64,000 bases of DNA from Diplolepis rosae. Its lineage: Eukaryota > Arthropoda > Insecta > Hymenoptera > Diplolepididae. Each line of letters begins with the position of its first letter. The stretch's first letter is position 1. Shown piece by piece: positions 34,660 through 45,562 of this stretch. Location: positions 1,550,001-1,614,000 of the forward strand of contig JAPYXD010000522.1 of the NCBI GenBank assembly GCA_030998225.1. Reading direction: 5' to 3'. The notes under the pieces are model-generated. The model did not search any database. It saw only the letters and a list, made by a program, of their open reading frames with translations, and was not told where the DNA came from. The position numbers were made by a program, and so were the translations under genes.

Positions 34660-35985
34660 CATTTAGACATGATGGAAAATATAAGTGCTCAGTAGTTTCT
34701 CGTTGGTGAGAATATTTCTGATTTCATAAAATATTTAAATATATTTGTTTCAATATTAATGTATACAATGAGTGCATAATTTACCGAGCGGGTACCTAAT
34801 GAAAATGTACTATACTATATCAAACACCACTTTTAGGGATGTCAACTTTATGCATTTGAGAATAATGAATTATGTAATAAAATGTAGGTTTTTTATGCGA
34901 TGATTATTTCGTAACTTAAATTATAACATACAGCAGAGGAAGCAATAAATATTGCAGCTATTTTCTGCATTTTTAGAAAAAAGACTGAAATGAATTATGA
35001 GCGCCTTGACTTTGAAAAGGCAGAATTTTTGCAATTACACGATGAAAAAATTAATTCAGCCTGCTGAGACCAACGATTTTCCTCACAAAGCTCACAAAAT
35101 AAGCAATTTAAGCGTCTTAAATACTAAGGATACCTGCAGAGCTACTGAAATAAATACGAAAACCGTATTGTATGCACTGCAACTTGCCTCGGATCATGGA
35201 AAGTTTGCACTTCATGCACCGCAAAATGGCAGATTTCTGAGGACCTTAAGAAATGTGCGGGAAGAAAACACATTCCCGCACGTATATCATAATATACTAT
35301 TGACACATTTGAAAAATTATGCACTTGCATTAAGTTGAAATCCCTAATAATTTCAAAAGCTGTCAATATTAAGCGACTTAAAATAATAATTTAAATATTT
35401 AATTATACATGTAAAAAAGAACTCACTATTTTAAAAACATATTAAATATTTTTGGTATCGAAACTATTATATGTATGAAATAAATATTCTTTAAGTTTGA
35501 ATTACTTATTTGAGAGAATAAATCCAATTAATAATTTAGGATTAGCCAAAAATTTATGTTGCTTGTTTTAAGCGAAATATATCGGATTCATTAAATTGAA
35601 CAGTAATGAAAGTATTATATTCTCATAAAAATTTTTATTTTAGATTTATTGATGATAATAACACCAACAAAAAATTATTTTTCTTTTGAAAACTGGGTAC
35701 TCAATGGTAGGCCTTATACATGCATGTTCTTAATATGTAGAAAAATAAGAATCACGTTATCATATTTTTACAATACCGGAATTTTTTTTCTCATAACTTT
35801 GAATAGTATATTTTTGGAGTATGGTGTATACAAATGAAAACTGACCGAAAAATTATATTGAATTACCAAGGTTTAAAAATCATCGGAAAAATAAAGTTAC
35901 TGTTTTGTATTAATAAAAGTAGGTATTAATATTCCTATTTAAAGATATTGACAAATTCCTTATATTGAAGCAGTTTGAGGTGATT
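34660..35985. other. intergenic spacer, SmB 3' side
   Basis: AT-rich. A 113-codon frame at 34997-35338 has no recognisable domain and no coding-like composition. The right end carries the SmB 3' UTR. Confidence 0.4.
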
Positions 35986-35989
35986 ACAG

Positions 35990-36999
35990 TTAATATGGTC
36001 GTGGAGGTGGACCACCACGCATCATGCCAGGTGGTGGACCTCTCATTGTTGGTCCCATTGGAGGTCCTCCTCGACCCATCGGAGGCATGCCAGGGGGCAT
36101 ACCTAGAATTAAGAGTTTTTCATTAGTATAATTCCTCATAGTGAAAATTTAAGACAGAAATATGATATAAAAATCGTACCCATCATGCCTGGAGGTGGAG
36201 CCATCATTCCAGGTGGAGGACCGCCAACTGGCATTCGTTGCGGGCCTCCAGGGTGCATTTGTGGAGGAGCAGAAACTTGACCTCTGCCACCAGGCGTCAT
36301 AATTTGTTGTGATGGACCACCTACTCCACGAACAGGTCCTTGTAACCCTGCAGGAACACCAGCAACATTTGTAGGCATTCCACGACCTGCGGCTCTTCCC
36401 ATTCCGGGGCCAGGTGCTGCGCCAGGAATTGGTACTCTTGGTAAACCTTCTTCTGGAGGAGGAGGACCTTCAACTGTGAGCGATACTATATTCTCTCCTC
36501 GTAACAACACAAATCCAAGGACTCTTTTCTCTTCTCTTTCTGGCTGCTTTGTATTTTTAGGTTTAATTTTACGAAATTCTTCGCAGTCTCCAAGAATTAA
36601 ATTCATATGCTTATCGAATGCTTTGAAGGTTCCTATGAAGGTTCGAGAGTCTTGTAAGATTATCCGCACTCTATAGTTGATGTGCTGGAGCATCTTATTG
36701 TTTTTCCCGATCGTCTGTATGAACATAATAGAAATTCAGTTAATCTGCAAAGCATACCTAACACTTTATTTTAGCGAATCACAAATTTATTTGTTCAATA
36801 TAACTCAATTTTGCGATGATCATTAGCATTATTATGTAAAATATTGTGAAATTAAATATAAAGAAGTAAAATTGTCAAAGGAAACGATAATAAAGAAAAA
36901 ACTTTGCTAAAATTTGAAGGTTATGTAAAAGACGCTAGAATATAAATCATATTAAAAATGTTTACGTTTTTATGAGAAAAAAAATTGAAGTCTTACCAT
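35990..36999 (-). CDS. SmB: small nuclear ribonucleoprotein SmB
   Basis: Three coding exons: 36999-36997 (only the initiator ATG, donor GTAAGA), 36714-36180 and 36102-35990, together 216 aa. The Sm1 and Sm2 motifs are in residues 1-85: [40 protein letters not shown] and [54 protein letters not shown] and a Pro/Gly/Met-rich tail with PPPGMM repeats follow, ending GGPPPRPY. SmB is one of seven Sm proteins forming the ring on U1, U2, U4 and U5 snRNAs; RG dipeptides in the tail are sites for arginine methylation in this family. The continuous frame's apparent upstream MFIQ start reads through the intron and is wrong; splicing to ATG gives the conserved MTIGKNNKM. Confidence 0.95.
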
Positions 37000-38004
37000 T
37001 TTCCGGCTTCTGTTGGGCGCTTTTTTAATGAAAAAAACTTTGTCTAAACCTCAGAATATACAAATATCTCTTTCTAAAATTCCTCTGAATCTAACCGGGT
37101 TATTTTCATGCTTGCAAGGTGCTGCTGGGTGTGCTGGGTGTTGTAAGGATAAAAGCACGGAGTAGGAGAAAAGTACACACGGTGCCCAGTGGTGCCAACG
37201 GCCTGAAGAATCACGAACGTGATAGTTGCAGAGTTAAAGACAGTTGGGTAAAGTGATCCCAGCAGTAGGTAGGTATTGATTTGTTCCTAGTTCATGGTGC
37301 CCATGGTGGGGTCGCATGAATGCGTTCTGCGTTCTGTGATAATGAGAGTAAAATAGGCAAAAGTATAAATTTGTCTCTTTTAAACCCATTCTGATTATTC
37401 CGTTGTTTAAAAAACAGGATTTAACAGAATGGACCTTATTCTTCTATTATCCTATTCTCCTCGTCATGGGACTGCGCCCTCAGGCTGCCGTCTCATGTAA
37501 GCGTCAAAGTGAGCATCATAGCGAGAGTTAAAAAGAGAAAAGTATACTTCTGTCTCATTCTCTCTTGCTATGATGCCCAGATTGAGGCTCCCATGTGTGG
37601 TGTTTGTTTAAGAAATCGTGTATATTTATCTAAGGCATGAGCAGCCCCCTGCATCTTAGCCAGAATGCACGTAATCCGCGAAACGAAAATGTCACAAGAA
37701 TTGACCGTGGCCGCTAGGGGCGCTGATTGTTCATGAGGCCTGAATTCATTTTAATGTGTGGGAAAAATGCATAAAAATTAAATTTTTGGGGATAAAAACT
37801 ACTTGATCATATTTTTTTTACAACACATTAAACTAGAAAGTTTTAAATATTATTTAAAGCAATTTTTACTGATGAAAAGGGTAATATGCTTGAAATTTGG
37901 GTGAAAATTGTCTTTGTAATTCTGGCTGGAAATTGAAATCAAAGTTCTGTTATCTTCGTTTTAATATTAATATTTACATTGTGATTATTAAATAATAAAT
38001 AAAT
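37000..38004. other. SmB upstream region with a foldback at 37470-37600
   Basis: The SmB 5' UTR and promoter must lie just right of 36999; no TATA box is evident. GGACTGCGCCCT at 37471 marks a third member of the dispersed family, followed by a hairpin (GCATCATAGCGAGAG against CTCTCTTGCTATGATGC, 37510-37576). The rest is unassigned AT-rich DNA. Confidence 0.5.
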
Positions 38005-38097
38005 AAAATAATTTTAAAAATATTAAAAATCATGAAAAAATTTAAAGTCTTTTCCCGGTTGACCAGGTGATCCCGGCTGAGCCCCCAAATTTTTTAT
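38005..38097 (-). repeat. extra leader/PBS copy outside the 3' LTR
   Basis: 93 bp matching 45498-45590 with one substitution (GGTTGACC versus GGTTAACC), including the primer-binding site. In an ordinary insertion host DNA should begin at 38097. The match ends inside an A-rich run, at the position where the right copy has a 16-base A run. Confidence 0.9.
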
Positions 38098-39313
38098 TGT
38101 TATGAGCCAGATGATTCGCTCCTTCAGGTCGAACGATGATTTGTCGAGTCCATCGGTCAATTAACTACTACGTAGAGCCGGGAAATTTGAATTTTTTAAA
38201 ATAAACACAAACACTTTTAGTTCACACAACTTGAAAGTATATTTAGAATTTAATAATCAAATTTTGAGCAAGTCGGATTTACAACATTAATCGCGATCGC
38301 GTCGTGAAAAGACAAATAATTTTAAGTAACACCGATATCTTGGAGTGACTTCGACGATTAGTCACTTCAAGTTGTATGTCTGTAGTAAAAATTGTTCTGA
38401 GCTCCAGAGAAGAGAAGTTCAAGTCTGCAGCTTCTCAACCCCCGCTCCGTTGCTGTGATTTCATCTCAAGCGATTAGAAAAACGCCTCACACTTCACATC
38501 ATCCAATTATCGCGTTACAATTTCTTACATATTCACACATCAAGCAGTCACACAAGCCAATCATACTCGAATTCGATCCCACCTATTCTACCCTTTGATG
38601 CACACCGTGCATATCATATCGGGATCAATGTTTCTTTTTGATGACGACCGATGTTCCAAGAAAAGTAATTAATTCTCACCCTAGTTTTTAAACCAAGTCA
38701 CATTTATCCTATCGCTTCGAATCTTATCTACATTTTTCTAGCACCTACATTAAATTGTTTATGCGACGCTCTTAGCTTCCAAGCAGTTCAGTTTCCTATT
38801 CTAGTGACACTGATATAAATAAAATTTTCCATAAATTATAATTAATATTTACATTCATACTAAATCTACGACTCTTTATATCTGACTTGCTCTCTTTATC
38901 TAACCTAAATTATAAACAAAAGTTATCAATCTATCGTACATAAGGTCCTTATTCTAACGTGCACGTGTGAGGTTCTCTGAAGCTCCGACTCACGGCACAA
39001 ACTCCAAAAGATAAAAATATTTACTAAATATTTCACGCAAGCAATTTATACTTTGCTACGCAATTTTTTGCGAAGCTGTAAATTTATGAATGTAAGTTCC
39101 CTTTCGAAGTTCAAACTAAAACGTAGTTAAAACGATGCTGCATTCCGATTACCATCCACATTTCCTAAATAACCATTTATATAGAATTTTACTTTATTTC
39201 ATCATTATTAGTTTTTATTTTGTTAATCGATTAAAAATTTTAGTGCGCAAAGTTTGTCTCTGAGAACTGCCGCTCTTTAGTGGAGAACGAGCGAGGTATA
39301 GTCGCTCGTCACA
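38098..39313 (-). repeat. gypsy 3' LTR
   Basis: In element sense it starts TGTGACGAGCGACTATACC and ends GGCTCATAACA; 1216 bp, same length as the 5' LTR at 45591-46806 (constant offset 7493). The polypurine tract abuts it at 39314. Confidence 0.95.
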
Positions 39314-39330
39314 CCTCACCCCTTATTAAA
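39314..39330 (-). other. polypurine tract
   Basis: In element sense TTAATAAGGGGTGAGG immediately precedes the 3' LTR. A longer second tract, AATAAGGGGGGAGGGG, followed by an LTR-start-like AACATGAGCGACTATTG, lies at 39750-39789. Confidence 0.75.
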
Positions 39331-39861
39331 AGGATTTTCAATGAAAATTCTTCTATTATCAGCTAAAATTTGAATTGTATATATTCCATATAACATATTT
39401 TTAATAGAATACTAAATAATCAAGGCAATCAATTGCAAGGTAATAAAAATTTTTTTTTGTTTTGTTTGGTTTTTCTCGCTTTTTTGTCATTTTTCTTTAT
39501 ACCAATTTATTAAATTTGTATTTATATATATGTATGTGTGTGGCATAAGTAAGAAAATAACGCACTAACGACGCTTTGAGCACAAAAGGACCTGAAGGCT
39601 CCGTGTACCATGGTTCTATGTTTCCCACAAAGATTAAAAATCGTCAAAATCATAGGACTCATAGTTCCGTGCGTTTCAAAGTATTCGCCCTTTGCTCACT
39701 TCTGCCTTAGCAATAGCATATCTGAGGTTGGATGTATGCAATAATGAGCGAGAACAATAGTCGCTCATGTTCCCCTCCCCCCTTATTAAAATTAATTATA
39801 ATGATAAAATTAATATCTAAGCTATTTAATTACATTTAACTGATAAGAAACTGATAGTTAT

Positions 39862-42800
39862 TTATTCGTTTACAATCGCTGAATTAGCCATATCTTGATC
39901 ATGAAAAATCTTAATTGTTTGTGGTCTAAGTTTATTAATATGGACGATTTTTCTCTTTCCATTCCCTAAATCTATTTCTACATTTAAGTCATTGAAAATT
40001 TGCGTGATTGTATATGGACCTGAGTATTCGTTATCTAACTTCGAGTTTTTAGTATCCTTTAAAAGATAAATTTTATCTCCTATGTCATAATTTTGCACAT
40101 TCAATTTTCGGTCGTAGTATTTTTTAGACTTTTCTTTGGCTAACCGGAGTTTTTCTCTAGCCTGGCTTTGGGTTTCAATTAATTTATTTTGTAATGTTTT
40201 CAAAAATAAATTATAAGTTAATGGAATCTTTCTTTTCGCAAATTCTGAAGGAATTCTGGCTTCTTTTCCAAAAATTAGTTCATGTGGCGTAAACCCCGTT
40301 CCTTCATGTTTTGAAGTGTTGTATGAGAAAACAGCAAACCGAACCCATCTGTCCCAATTATTTTTGTTACAATAATTTTTTAAATATTGTATCAAAACAT
40401 GATGACTGCGTTCCAGAGACCCTAAACTTTGTGGGTGAAAGGCGGTAGATTTGATTTGTTTTATTTTAAATATTTTACAAAAGGTGGACATGACTTGACT
40501 CGTAAAATTACTACCCTGATCAGTATGGATTATTTCCGGGCATCCAAATCGCGAAATAAACTGTTCAGCAAGGGCTGCTGCGATGGTCGTTGATTCAGTA
40601 TTTTTTAAAGGAATGGCATCCGAATATTTCGTGAGGTTATCTTGGATTGTTAATAAGTATTTATTTCCCAATTCAGTTACAGGTAATGGACCAACAATAT
40701 CAATTTCTATTTTTTCGAAAGCTTCAGAAGGTGTATCTGTAATTTTCATAGGCAAACGTGTTTTTATTCTCACGGTTTTGTTAATTTTGCATGTTTCACA
40801 ATTTTTTACGAAATCCCTGATTTGTTCACGCATATTAGCCCAGTAAAACTGTTGTCTTATTCTCGCGTATGTCTTAGTGGCGCCTTTATGTCCCCCAGTA
40901 GTCGAAGAATGAAATTCTTTAATTATATTTTCCCGTTCATTTTCAGAAGGAGTTTCTACTTCACCAAAACAAATTGTAATTTTATAATCAGATTGGCCAA
41001 AATTGACACGTAACTCTTGTTCAATAACAGGCCATGATATTTGGTTTAATCCATTCCCTACCCGTGAAATACTGGCCGATTTAATATTTAATTCATTCAT
41101 TGCAATTTTTAGCGCGGATAAGGTATTAATTACGTCGGTTATGTAAGGTTTTGAATCAAAGGTACTTTTAATAATTAAATGAAAAACGCATTGATCCTCG
41201 TAACGATGGACTATTACGTTTCCTACTTGTCTGTTTTCAATCGGCTCGATTTTTAAGTCCTCATAATTTATTCTATTTTCTTTTATAAGTTCGTGAACTA
41301 TTTCATTACCACCCCTCGTGCCAAGACCAACCAAATCAACTTCACAAATGGAGTTATAGCGTCTCTGTCCTGTTACGTGAACTATTTCATCACCCCGTGG
41401 ACCTACGCGCTTAACTAACCATCTCAATGCATCATAAGCACCGCTTCTATCACAAGCCGTTTCACTTATATGCCCCAATACAGCGGTTTCATACTGATTG
41501 TCACTGTTATCGCTAGATTCTTTACTCATAAAATAACTATAAGAATTGAAGTCATCAACACTTGGAGATGAGTTCTCGTTAACATCAAATCGACCACACG
41601 ACACTCCCATCAATGGTCGCGTGGCCTGGTTCACACAGAACCCATCATCAAAACTCTGGTTCACACAGAACCCATCATCAGAGGTCTCATCTCCACTATT
41701 AAAATTTTCGAATAAAAAACATCTTCCAATCAAGTTATTTATTCTGTCTGTTAAAGGACAAGATGGCACAGGTGGTCGATCGTGCACTATCATCACCTTA
41801 TGTTCATCTCGGAAAGTGGGGGTAAGTGGATCAATGTCATCAATCGGTGCATTGTCAAAGTTTTCATCAAATTCGGTTTCTACGTCATCAAAAGGATTAC
41901 GTGACAGGGCATCAGCATTAGAATTTGCAGATCCCTTCTTATAAATGACATCATAATCATACTCACCAAGTCTTAATCGCCATCTCAATAATTTAGAACC
42001 AGGATTCTTAATGTTATGCATCCAAACTAAAGGTCTATGATCGGTTACCAATGTGAAACGTCGACCATATAAGTAAGGACGAAAAGTTTCGACACAAAAA
42101 ATTATCGCAAGAAGTTCTTTTTCTATTGTCGAATAATTTATTTCGGTATCTGATAGCGTTCTTGAAGCATATGCAACTGGAGGGTTTTTGCCAACGTTAC
42201 CTTGGCTCAAAACACCCCCCATACCATAATTTGAGGCATCTGTGGTTACTACAAATGCTTGAGTAAAATCAGGATATTGTAATACAGGAAAAGTACAAAG
42301 GATATCTTTCAAATCATCAAAAGCCTTTTGTTGAGTATCAGTCCATGAAAACCGAACTCCTCTTTTCAAAAGAAATGTTAGTGGTTTTGCTATCATAGAA
42401 AATTTTGGAATGAATCTTCTGTAGTATCCGGCAAGACCTAAAAATTGCTTAATATTCTTTACAGTTCTAGGTCGAGGGAATTTCCTAACAGCCTCCACCT
42501 TTTTTGGATCTGGTTTTACTCCGTCTTGAGAAATTACGTGGCCTAGGTACGCTACTTCTTTTCTTAAAAAACTACATTTCTCGGGTTGCAACATTAAATT
42601 TGCCTTTTCTAGTCGAATTAATAAATTATAAAGCTTTTCAGTGTGTTCCTCTAATGATCGTGCATAGATGACAATGTCGTCCATATAAACGAACAACTCT
42701 GTCCCTTGCAACCCTAATAAAACTTTATCCATTAATCTCTGGAACGTAGCCGGAGCATTCTTTAAACCAAATGGCATCCTATTAAAATGATAGTGACCAA

Positions 42801-44979
42801 ATGGAGTTGAAAAAGCAGTTTTAATTTTTAAGTCGGGGTGCATAGGTACCTGATAAAAACCTGATGCAAGATCTAATATTGTAAAATATTTAGCACCCCC
42901 TAATTGATCCAAAATGTGAGTAATATTTGGTAACGGATACGCGTCAGGAATAGTTTTCTTATTTAATTGACGAAAATCTACAACCATTCGCCAGCGTCTA
43001 TTTCCTTCAGAATCTGCCTTTTTTGGGACTATCCAAACCGGAGAATTATAGGGTGAATCTGAATCTTCAATTAGCCCCCCTTCAAGTAATTCGCTAGTTT
43101 GTTTTAATATTTCCTTATTATGTGCTTCTGCCGGTCTATATTGCCTCTGGAAAGTGGGACTTTCATCAGTAGTGTGAATTTGATGTTGTATAAAATTTGT
43201 GCTACCGAGTTTATCATTCTCTAATTTAAATCTATAGAAAAATTTGGAAATGGGTTCCAGTAAACTAGCCCTTTCTTCGTCATTTAAATGCGAGAAGTCG
43301 AGAGCTTTTAATATCTTGGCAAGGCGCTCTGCTAATCGCTTATTCTCTTCCTCCCCGTTTTCGACTTGAATAAGATTTCCTACTTGTGGTGCTACCGAAA
43401 ATTCTTGCAATTGCACAGGCGGTACGATTAATTCTATATCATTGAGAGTTGTATTTATAGCAAAAATTTGTGCTAACCCATTTTCATTTTTAACTAAATT
43501 TTCTCCCAAATAAACCCCTACTCCTGCATCTATTTTTTGCAAATATCCTTCTTTTAATTCGCTATTTATCGGTAAACCAATCAATTTATGTGAACGCGCT
43601 GGCAATACAATTTTCCCTGGATTATTTTTATTGAGAGTTTCTAGTTTTAATGTTATTTTTCCATCGGAAAATGTCATAGTCGCAAAGTTGTTTCTCAAAA
43701 ATTGCATTCCCAATAAACCGCATGGAGAAATGGGAAAAGTATTATGTACTAAATGAAAGTTTGTTTCTCTACCCTCGATATTTACTTTAACCATACCCTT
43801 TGTTTCAATTTCCCCAGATCCTATTCTTGTTAAAATAAATCTTTCTGATTTATCGCGACGCACATTATTTTTAATACAATTTATTAAATAATCTTTCCCC
43901 TTACATTCTTTATTAATTGTTTCCTTACTATAGTCATTAAGTTCATGATGTAAGCGTTTTCTCCTTTTTAATTCCTTTTCTGATTCCATAGCTGCATTAA
44001 TAGCTTCCTGCAAATTACTTGGATTTTTCTGTCTAACCCTACCTTCTATATCACCGCGCAATCCTAACAAGAAACAAGTTGCTACTTCCGAATCAAATTC
44101 TTTAATTTTCATTGTTGCAATTTCGGGCGGTGATTGCTGTTCAGTCAACTCAACCATTTTATTATAAAGCTCCATTACTCTAGCACCATAAGCTAAAATA
44201 GTTTCCCCTTGATATTGCTTAACGTGAGCTACTTCCGATTCAATCTGAAATATAGTTTTTGGAGTACCAAAAGCTTTTTGAAGTAAATATAAAATTTCTT
44301 CTAATGAGCTAAAATTTCTATTTTTCAAATATAAATCAGCTTCTCCTTGAATTTTCGACCTTAATAATTTAACAAACAATGGATGGAATCCTTGATCAAT
44401 TCCGTCGAGTGCAAAACGACATTCCTTCGCAAAAGTCTGAATTGAAATATTCCTACCTGTAAAAACTGGAATTATATCTATCAAGACTTTAAGCGCAGTT
44501 ACGTCACCGCCTCTCATTTTAGGGCTTTGATCAATTGTCTTTCCAATTCCTGGTCCTCTACTGTAATTATTTTGTTTTTCCTGATCTACTTGAGTTTTCT
44601 GTACATTTTTTATTTTATTCAATTCCTTAGCTGTTTCGATTCCTAACAAATTGCAAATCTGTTTACGTATTTCTTGACTCAAAGTATCAATTTTATCAGT
44701 GGGGTTAATTTCCACATTTTCATTTTTTGAATCTACTTCAATATCATTGACATCATTATATTCGCTATCTCTGTCATTATCAATTATTTGATCCCTTGAT
44801 GTGGATGGTAATACCTGTGGATAATCATCGCTTTCAACAAATATATCTGTTCCCTGTAAACGCATCGGTATTTTACTCGCAGCCTGAGTGTGTATAGCGA
44901 CACTCAAGGGATCATTGTCAAGAGGGTCAATCACCCTCGCATAAAGATGGTCCATCTCTTTCTCTAAAAGTTTACTCAA
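39862..44979 (-). CDS. gypsy gag-pol polyprotein with inserted macrodomain-like segment
   Basis: One uninterrupted frame of 1705 codons. About residues 160-345 form a gypsy-type gag capsid. No CX2CX4HX4C knuckle follows, and the protease region (about 365-435) keeps only the part after the active site (FHLVHNTFPISPCGLLGMQF); no D-S/T-G is found. RT is at about 600-790 with LDLASGFYQVPM, RMPFGLKNAPATFQ and VYMDDIVIY (Asp pair near 764). RNase H at about 900-1030 starts TTDASNYGMGGVLSQ. A long insert (about 1065-1340) precedes integrase. Its C-terminal half resembles a TARG1-type macrodomain. Integrase has HH-CC (FHSSTTGGHKG ... CETC, about 1360-1395), D near 1425, D in HTDQGSNF (about 1483), E in GSLERSH (about 1518) and a GPYTI module near 1655. 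It copies and integrates the element. Without a protease site it may be unable to mature. Confidence 0.93.
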   Translation of the reverse strand: MSKLLEKEMDHLYARVIDPLDNDPLSVAIHTQAASKIPMRLQGTDIFVESDDYPQVLPSTSRDQIIDNDRDSEYNDVNDIEVDSKNENVEINPTDKIDTLSQEIRKQICNLLGIETAKELNKIKNVQKTQVDQEKQNNYSRGPGIGKTIDQSPKMRGGDVTALKVLIDIIPVFTGRNISIQTFAKECRFALDGIDQGFHPLFVKLLRSKIQGEADLYLKNRNFSSLEEILYLLQKAFGTPKTIFQIESEVAHVKQYQGETILAYGARVMELYNKMVELTEQQSPPEIATMKIKEFDSEVATCFLLGLRGDIEGRVRQKNPSNLQEAINAAMESEKELKRRKRLHHELNDYSKETINKECKGKDYLINCIKNNVRRDKSERFILTRIGSGEIETKGMVKVNIEGRETNFHLVHNTFPISPCGLLGMQFLRNNFATMTFSDGKITLKLETLNKNNPGKIVLPARSHKLIGLPINSELKEGYLQKIDAGVGVYLGENLVKNENGLAQIFAINTTLNDIELIVPPVQLQEFSVAPQVGNLIQVENGEEENKRLAERLAKILKALDFSHLNDEERASLLEPISKFFYRFKLENDKLGSTNFIQHQIHTTDESPTFQRQYRPAEAHNKEILKQTSELLEGGLIEDSDSPYNSPVWIVPKKADSEGNRRWRMVVDFRQLNKKTIPDAYPLPNITHILDQLGGAKYFTILDLASGFYQVPMHPDLKIKTAFSTPFGHYHFNRMPFGLKNAPATFQRLMDKVLLGLQGTELFVYMDDIVIYARSLEEHTEKLYNLLIRLEKANLMLQPEKCSFLRKEVAYLGHVISQDGVKPDPKKVEAVRKFPRPRTVKNIKQFLGLAGYYRRFIPKFSMIAKPLTFLLKRGVRFSWTDTQQKAFDDLKDILCTFPVLQYPDFTQAFVVTTDASNYGMGGVLSQGNVGKNPPVAYASRTLSDTEINYSTIEKELLAIIFCVETFRPYLYGRRFTLVTDHRPLVWMHNIKNPGSKLLRWRLRLGEYDYDVIYKKGSANSNADALSRNPFDDVETEFDENFDNAPIDDIDPLTPTFRDEHKVMIVHDRPPVPSCPLTDRINNLIGRCFLFENFNSGDETSDDGFCVNQSFDDGFCVNQATRPLMGVSCGRFDVNENSSPSVDDFNSYSYFMSKESSDNSDNQYETAVLGHISETACDRSGAYDALRWLVKRVGPRGDEIVHVTGQRRYNSICEVDLVGLGTRGGNEIVHELIKENRINYEDLKIEPIENRQVGNVIVHRYEDQCVFHLIIKSTFDSKPYITDVINTLSALKIAMNELNIKSASISRVGNGLNQISWPVIEQELRVNFGQSDYKITICFGEVETPSENERENIIKEFHSSTTGGHKGATKTYARIRQQFYWANMREQIRDFVKNCETCKINKTVRIKTRLPMKITDTPSEAFEKIEIDIVGPLPVTELGNKYLLTIQDNLTKYSDAIPLKNTESTTIAAALAEQFISRFGCPEIIHTDQGSNFTSQVMSTFCKIFKIKQIKSTAFHPQSLGSLERSHHVLIQYLKNYCNKNNWDRWVRFAVFSYNTSKHEGTGFTPHELIFGKEARIPSEFAKRKIPLTYNLFLKTLQNKLIETQSQAREKLRLAKEKSKKYYDRKLNVQNYDIGDKIYLLKDTKNSKLDNEYSGPYTITQIFNDLNVEIDLGNGKRKIVHINKLRPQTIKIFHDQDMANSAIVNE
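40970..41260 (-). other. macrodomain-like (TARG1/OARD1-type) segment of gag-pol
   Basis: About residues 1240-1337. The order of conserved features fits the C-terminal two-thirds of a TARG1-like macrodomain: VGNVIVHRY (strand), VFHLIIKS (the LITK strand with the catalytic Lys kept), KPYITDVINTLSALKIAMNE (helix), SASISRVGNGLNQISWPVIE (the PRIGCGLD..W loop, with the catalytic Asp replaced by Asn) and KITICF (last strand). These folds bind or remove ADP-ribose. The N-terminal G-A-G-I-A loop is not recognisable upstream. Recognition is from motif memory without a search, so moderate confidence; the Lys is retained but the Asn suggests binding rather than hydrolysis, or decay. Confidence 0.6.
41625..41690 (-). 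repeat. in-frame 30-bp duplication in gag-pol
   Basis: GGTTCACACAGAACCCATCA appears twice in tandem, giving DDGFCVNQ repeated in the insert ahead of integrase. It keeps the frame and is likely a recent slippage or template-switch product. Confidence 0.85.
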
Positions 44980-45199
44980 TATTTATCATAAAAATTATTT
45001 CTCTAATTATAATTTAACTTTTAATTTATAATCAATTTTTCAAAACTATAAATATTTAAAATTTAAATTTATATCAACTTACAGAACAATAATTTTAACG
45101 TTAATTCTACTTTATTTCACAACGGAATTGACCATGAAATTCACTCCCGCACTTTTCACACTTGCAGAACTTGTTTGTGATGATCCTCGAAGTCCCTCG

Positions 45200-45310
45200 A
45201 TGCTTCCCAGCGATGTCCTCCAGTGATCCCACGATGATTCCTCTCAAGATTCAGTTCCTCGATGTTTCTCAGCGATGTCCTCCAGTGATCCCACGATGAT
45301 CCTCGTCTGG
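45200..45310. repeat. direct repeat in gypsy leader
   Basis: CAGCGATGTCCTCCAGTGAT followed by CCCACGATGAT occurs twice (about 45207 and 45270) in the untranslated leader. Confidence 0.85.
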
Positions 45311-45562
45311 AAATAATCCTTTCGCTCCTCACCAAGCTACTCGATCCACCTGGTTCGAAACGATTGGATTATTTGAAAATCCCACGATGATGTTCCTCTG
45401 ATTCTGGATGAAGTCCTCAGGATTAATAATTTTGATTTGGTGTTTTCACTTCAAACACTTACTCACTCGCGACGCGACCGGACTCGAAAAAAAAAAAAAA
45501 ATAATTTTAAAAATATTAAAAATCATGAAAAAATTTAAAGTCTTTTCCCGGTTAACCAGGTG

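Noticed and set aside
34997..35338. 113-codon frame on + with several basic residues
   Set aside because: No recognisable domain, no splice or promoter context, AT-rich spacer composition; consistent with chance.
36102..36726. SmB beginning at an upstream MFIQ within the continuous frame
   Set aside because: The acceptor at 36715 and the one-codon first exon at 36999 give the conserved MTIGKNNKM start.
39862..44979. An envelope gene making this an errantivirus
   Set aside because: No third frame follows integrase; the 500 bp between the stop and the 3' LTR are non-coding.
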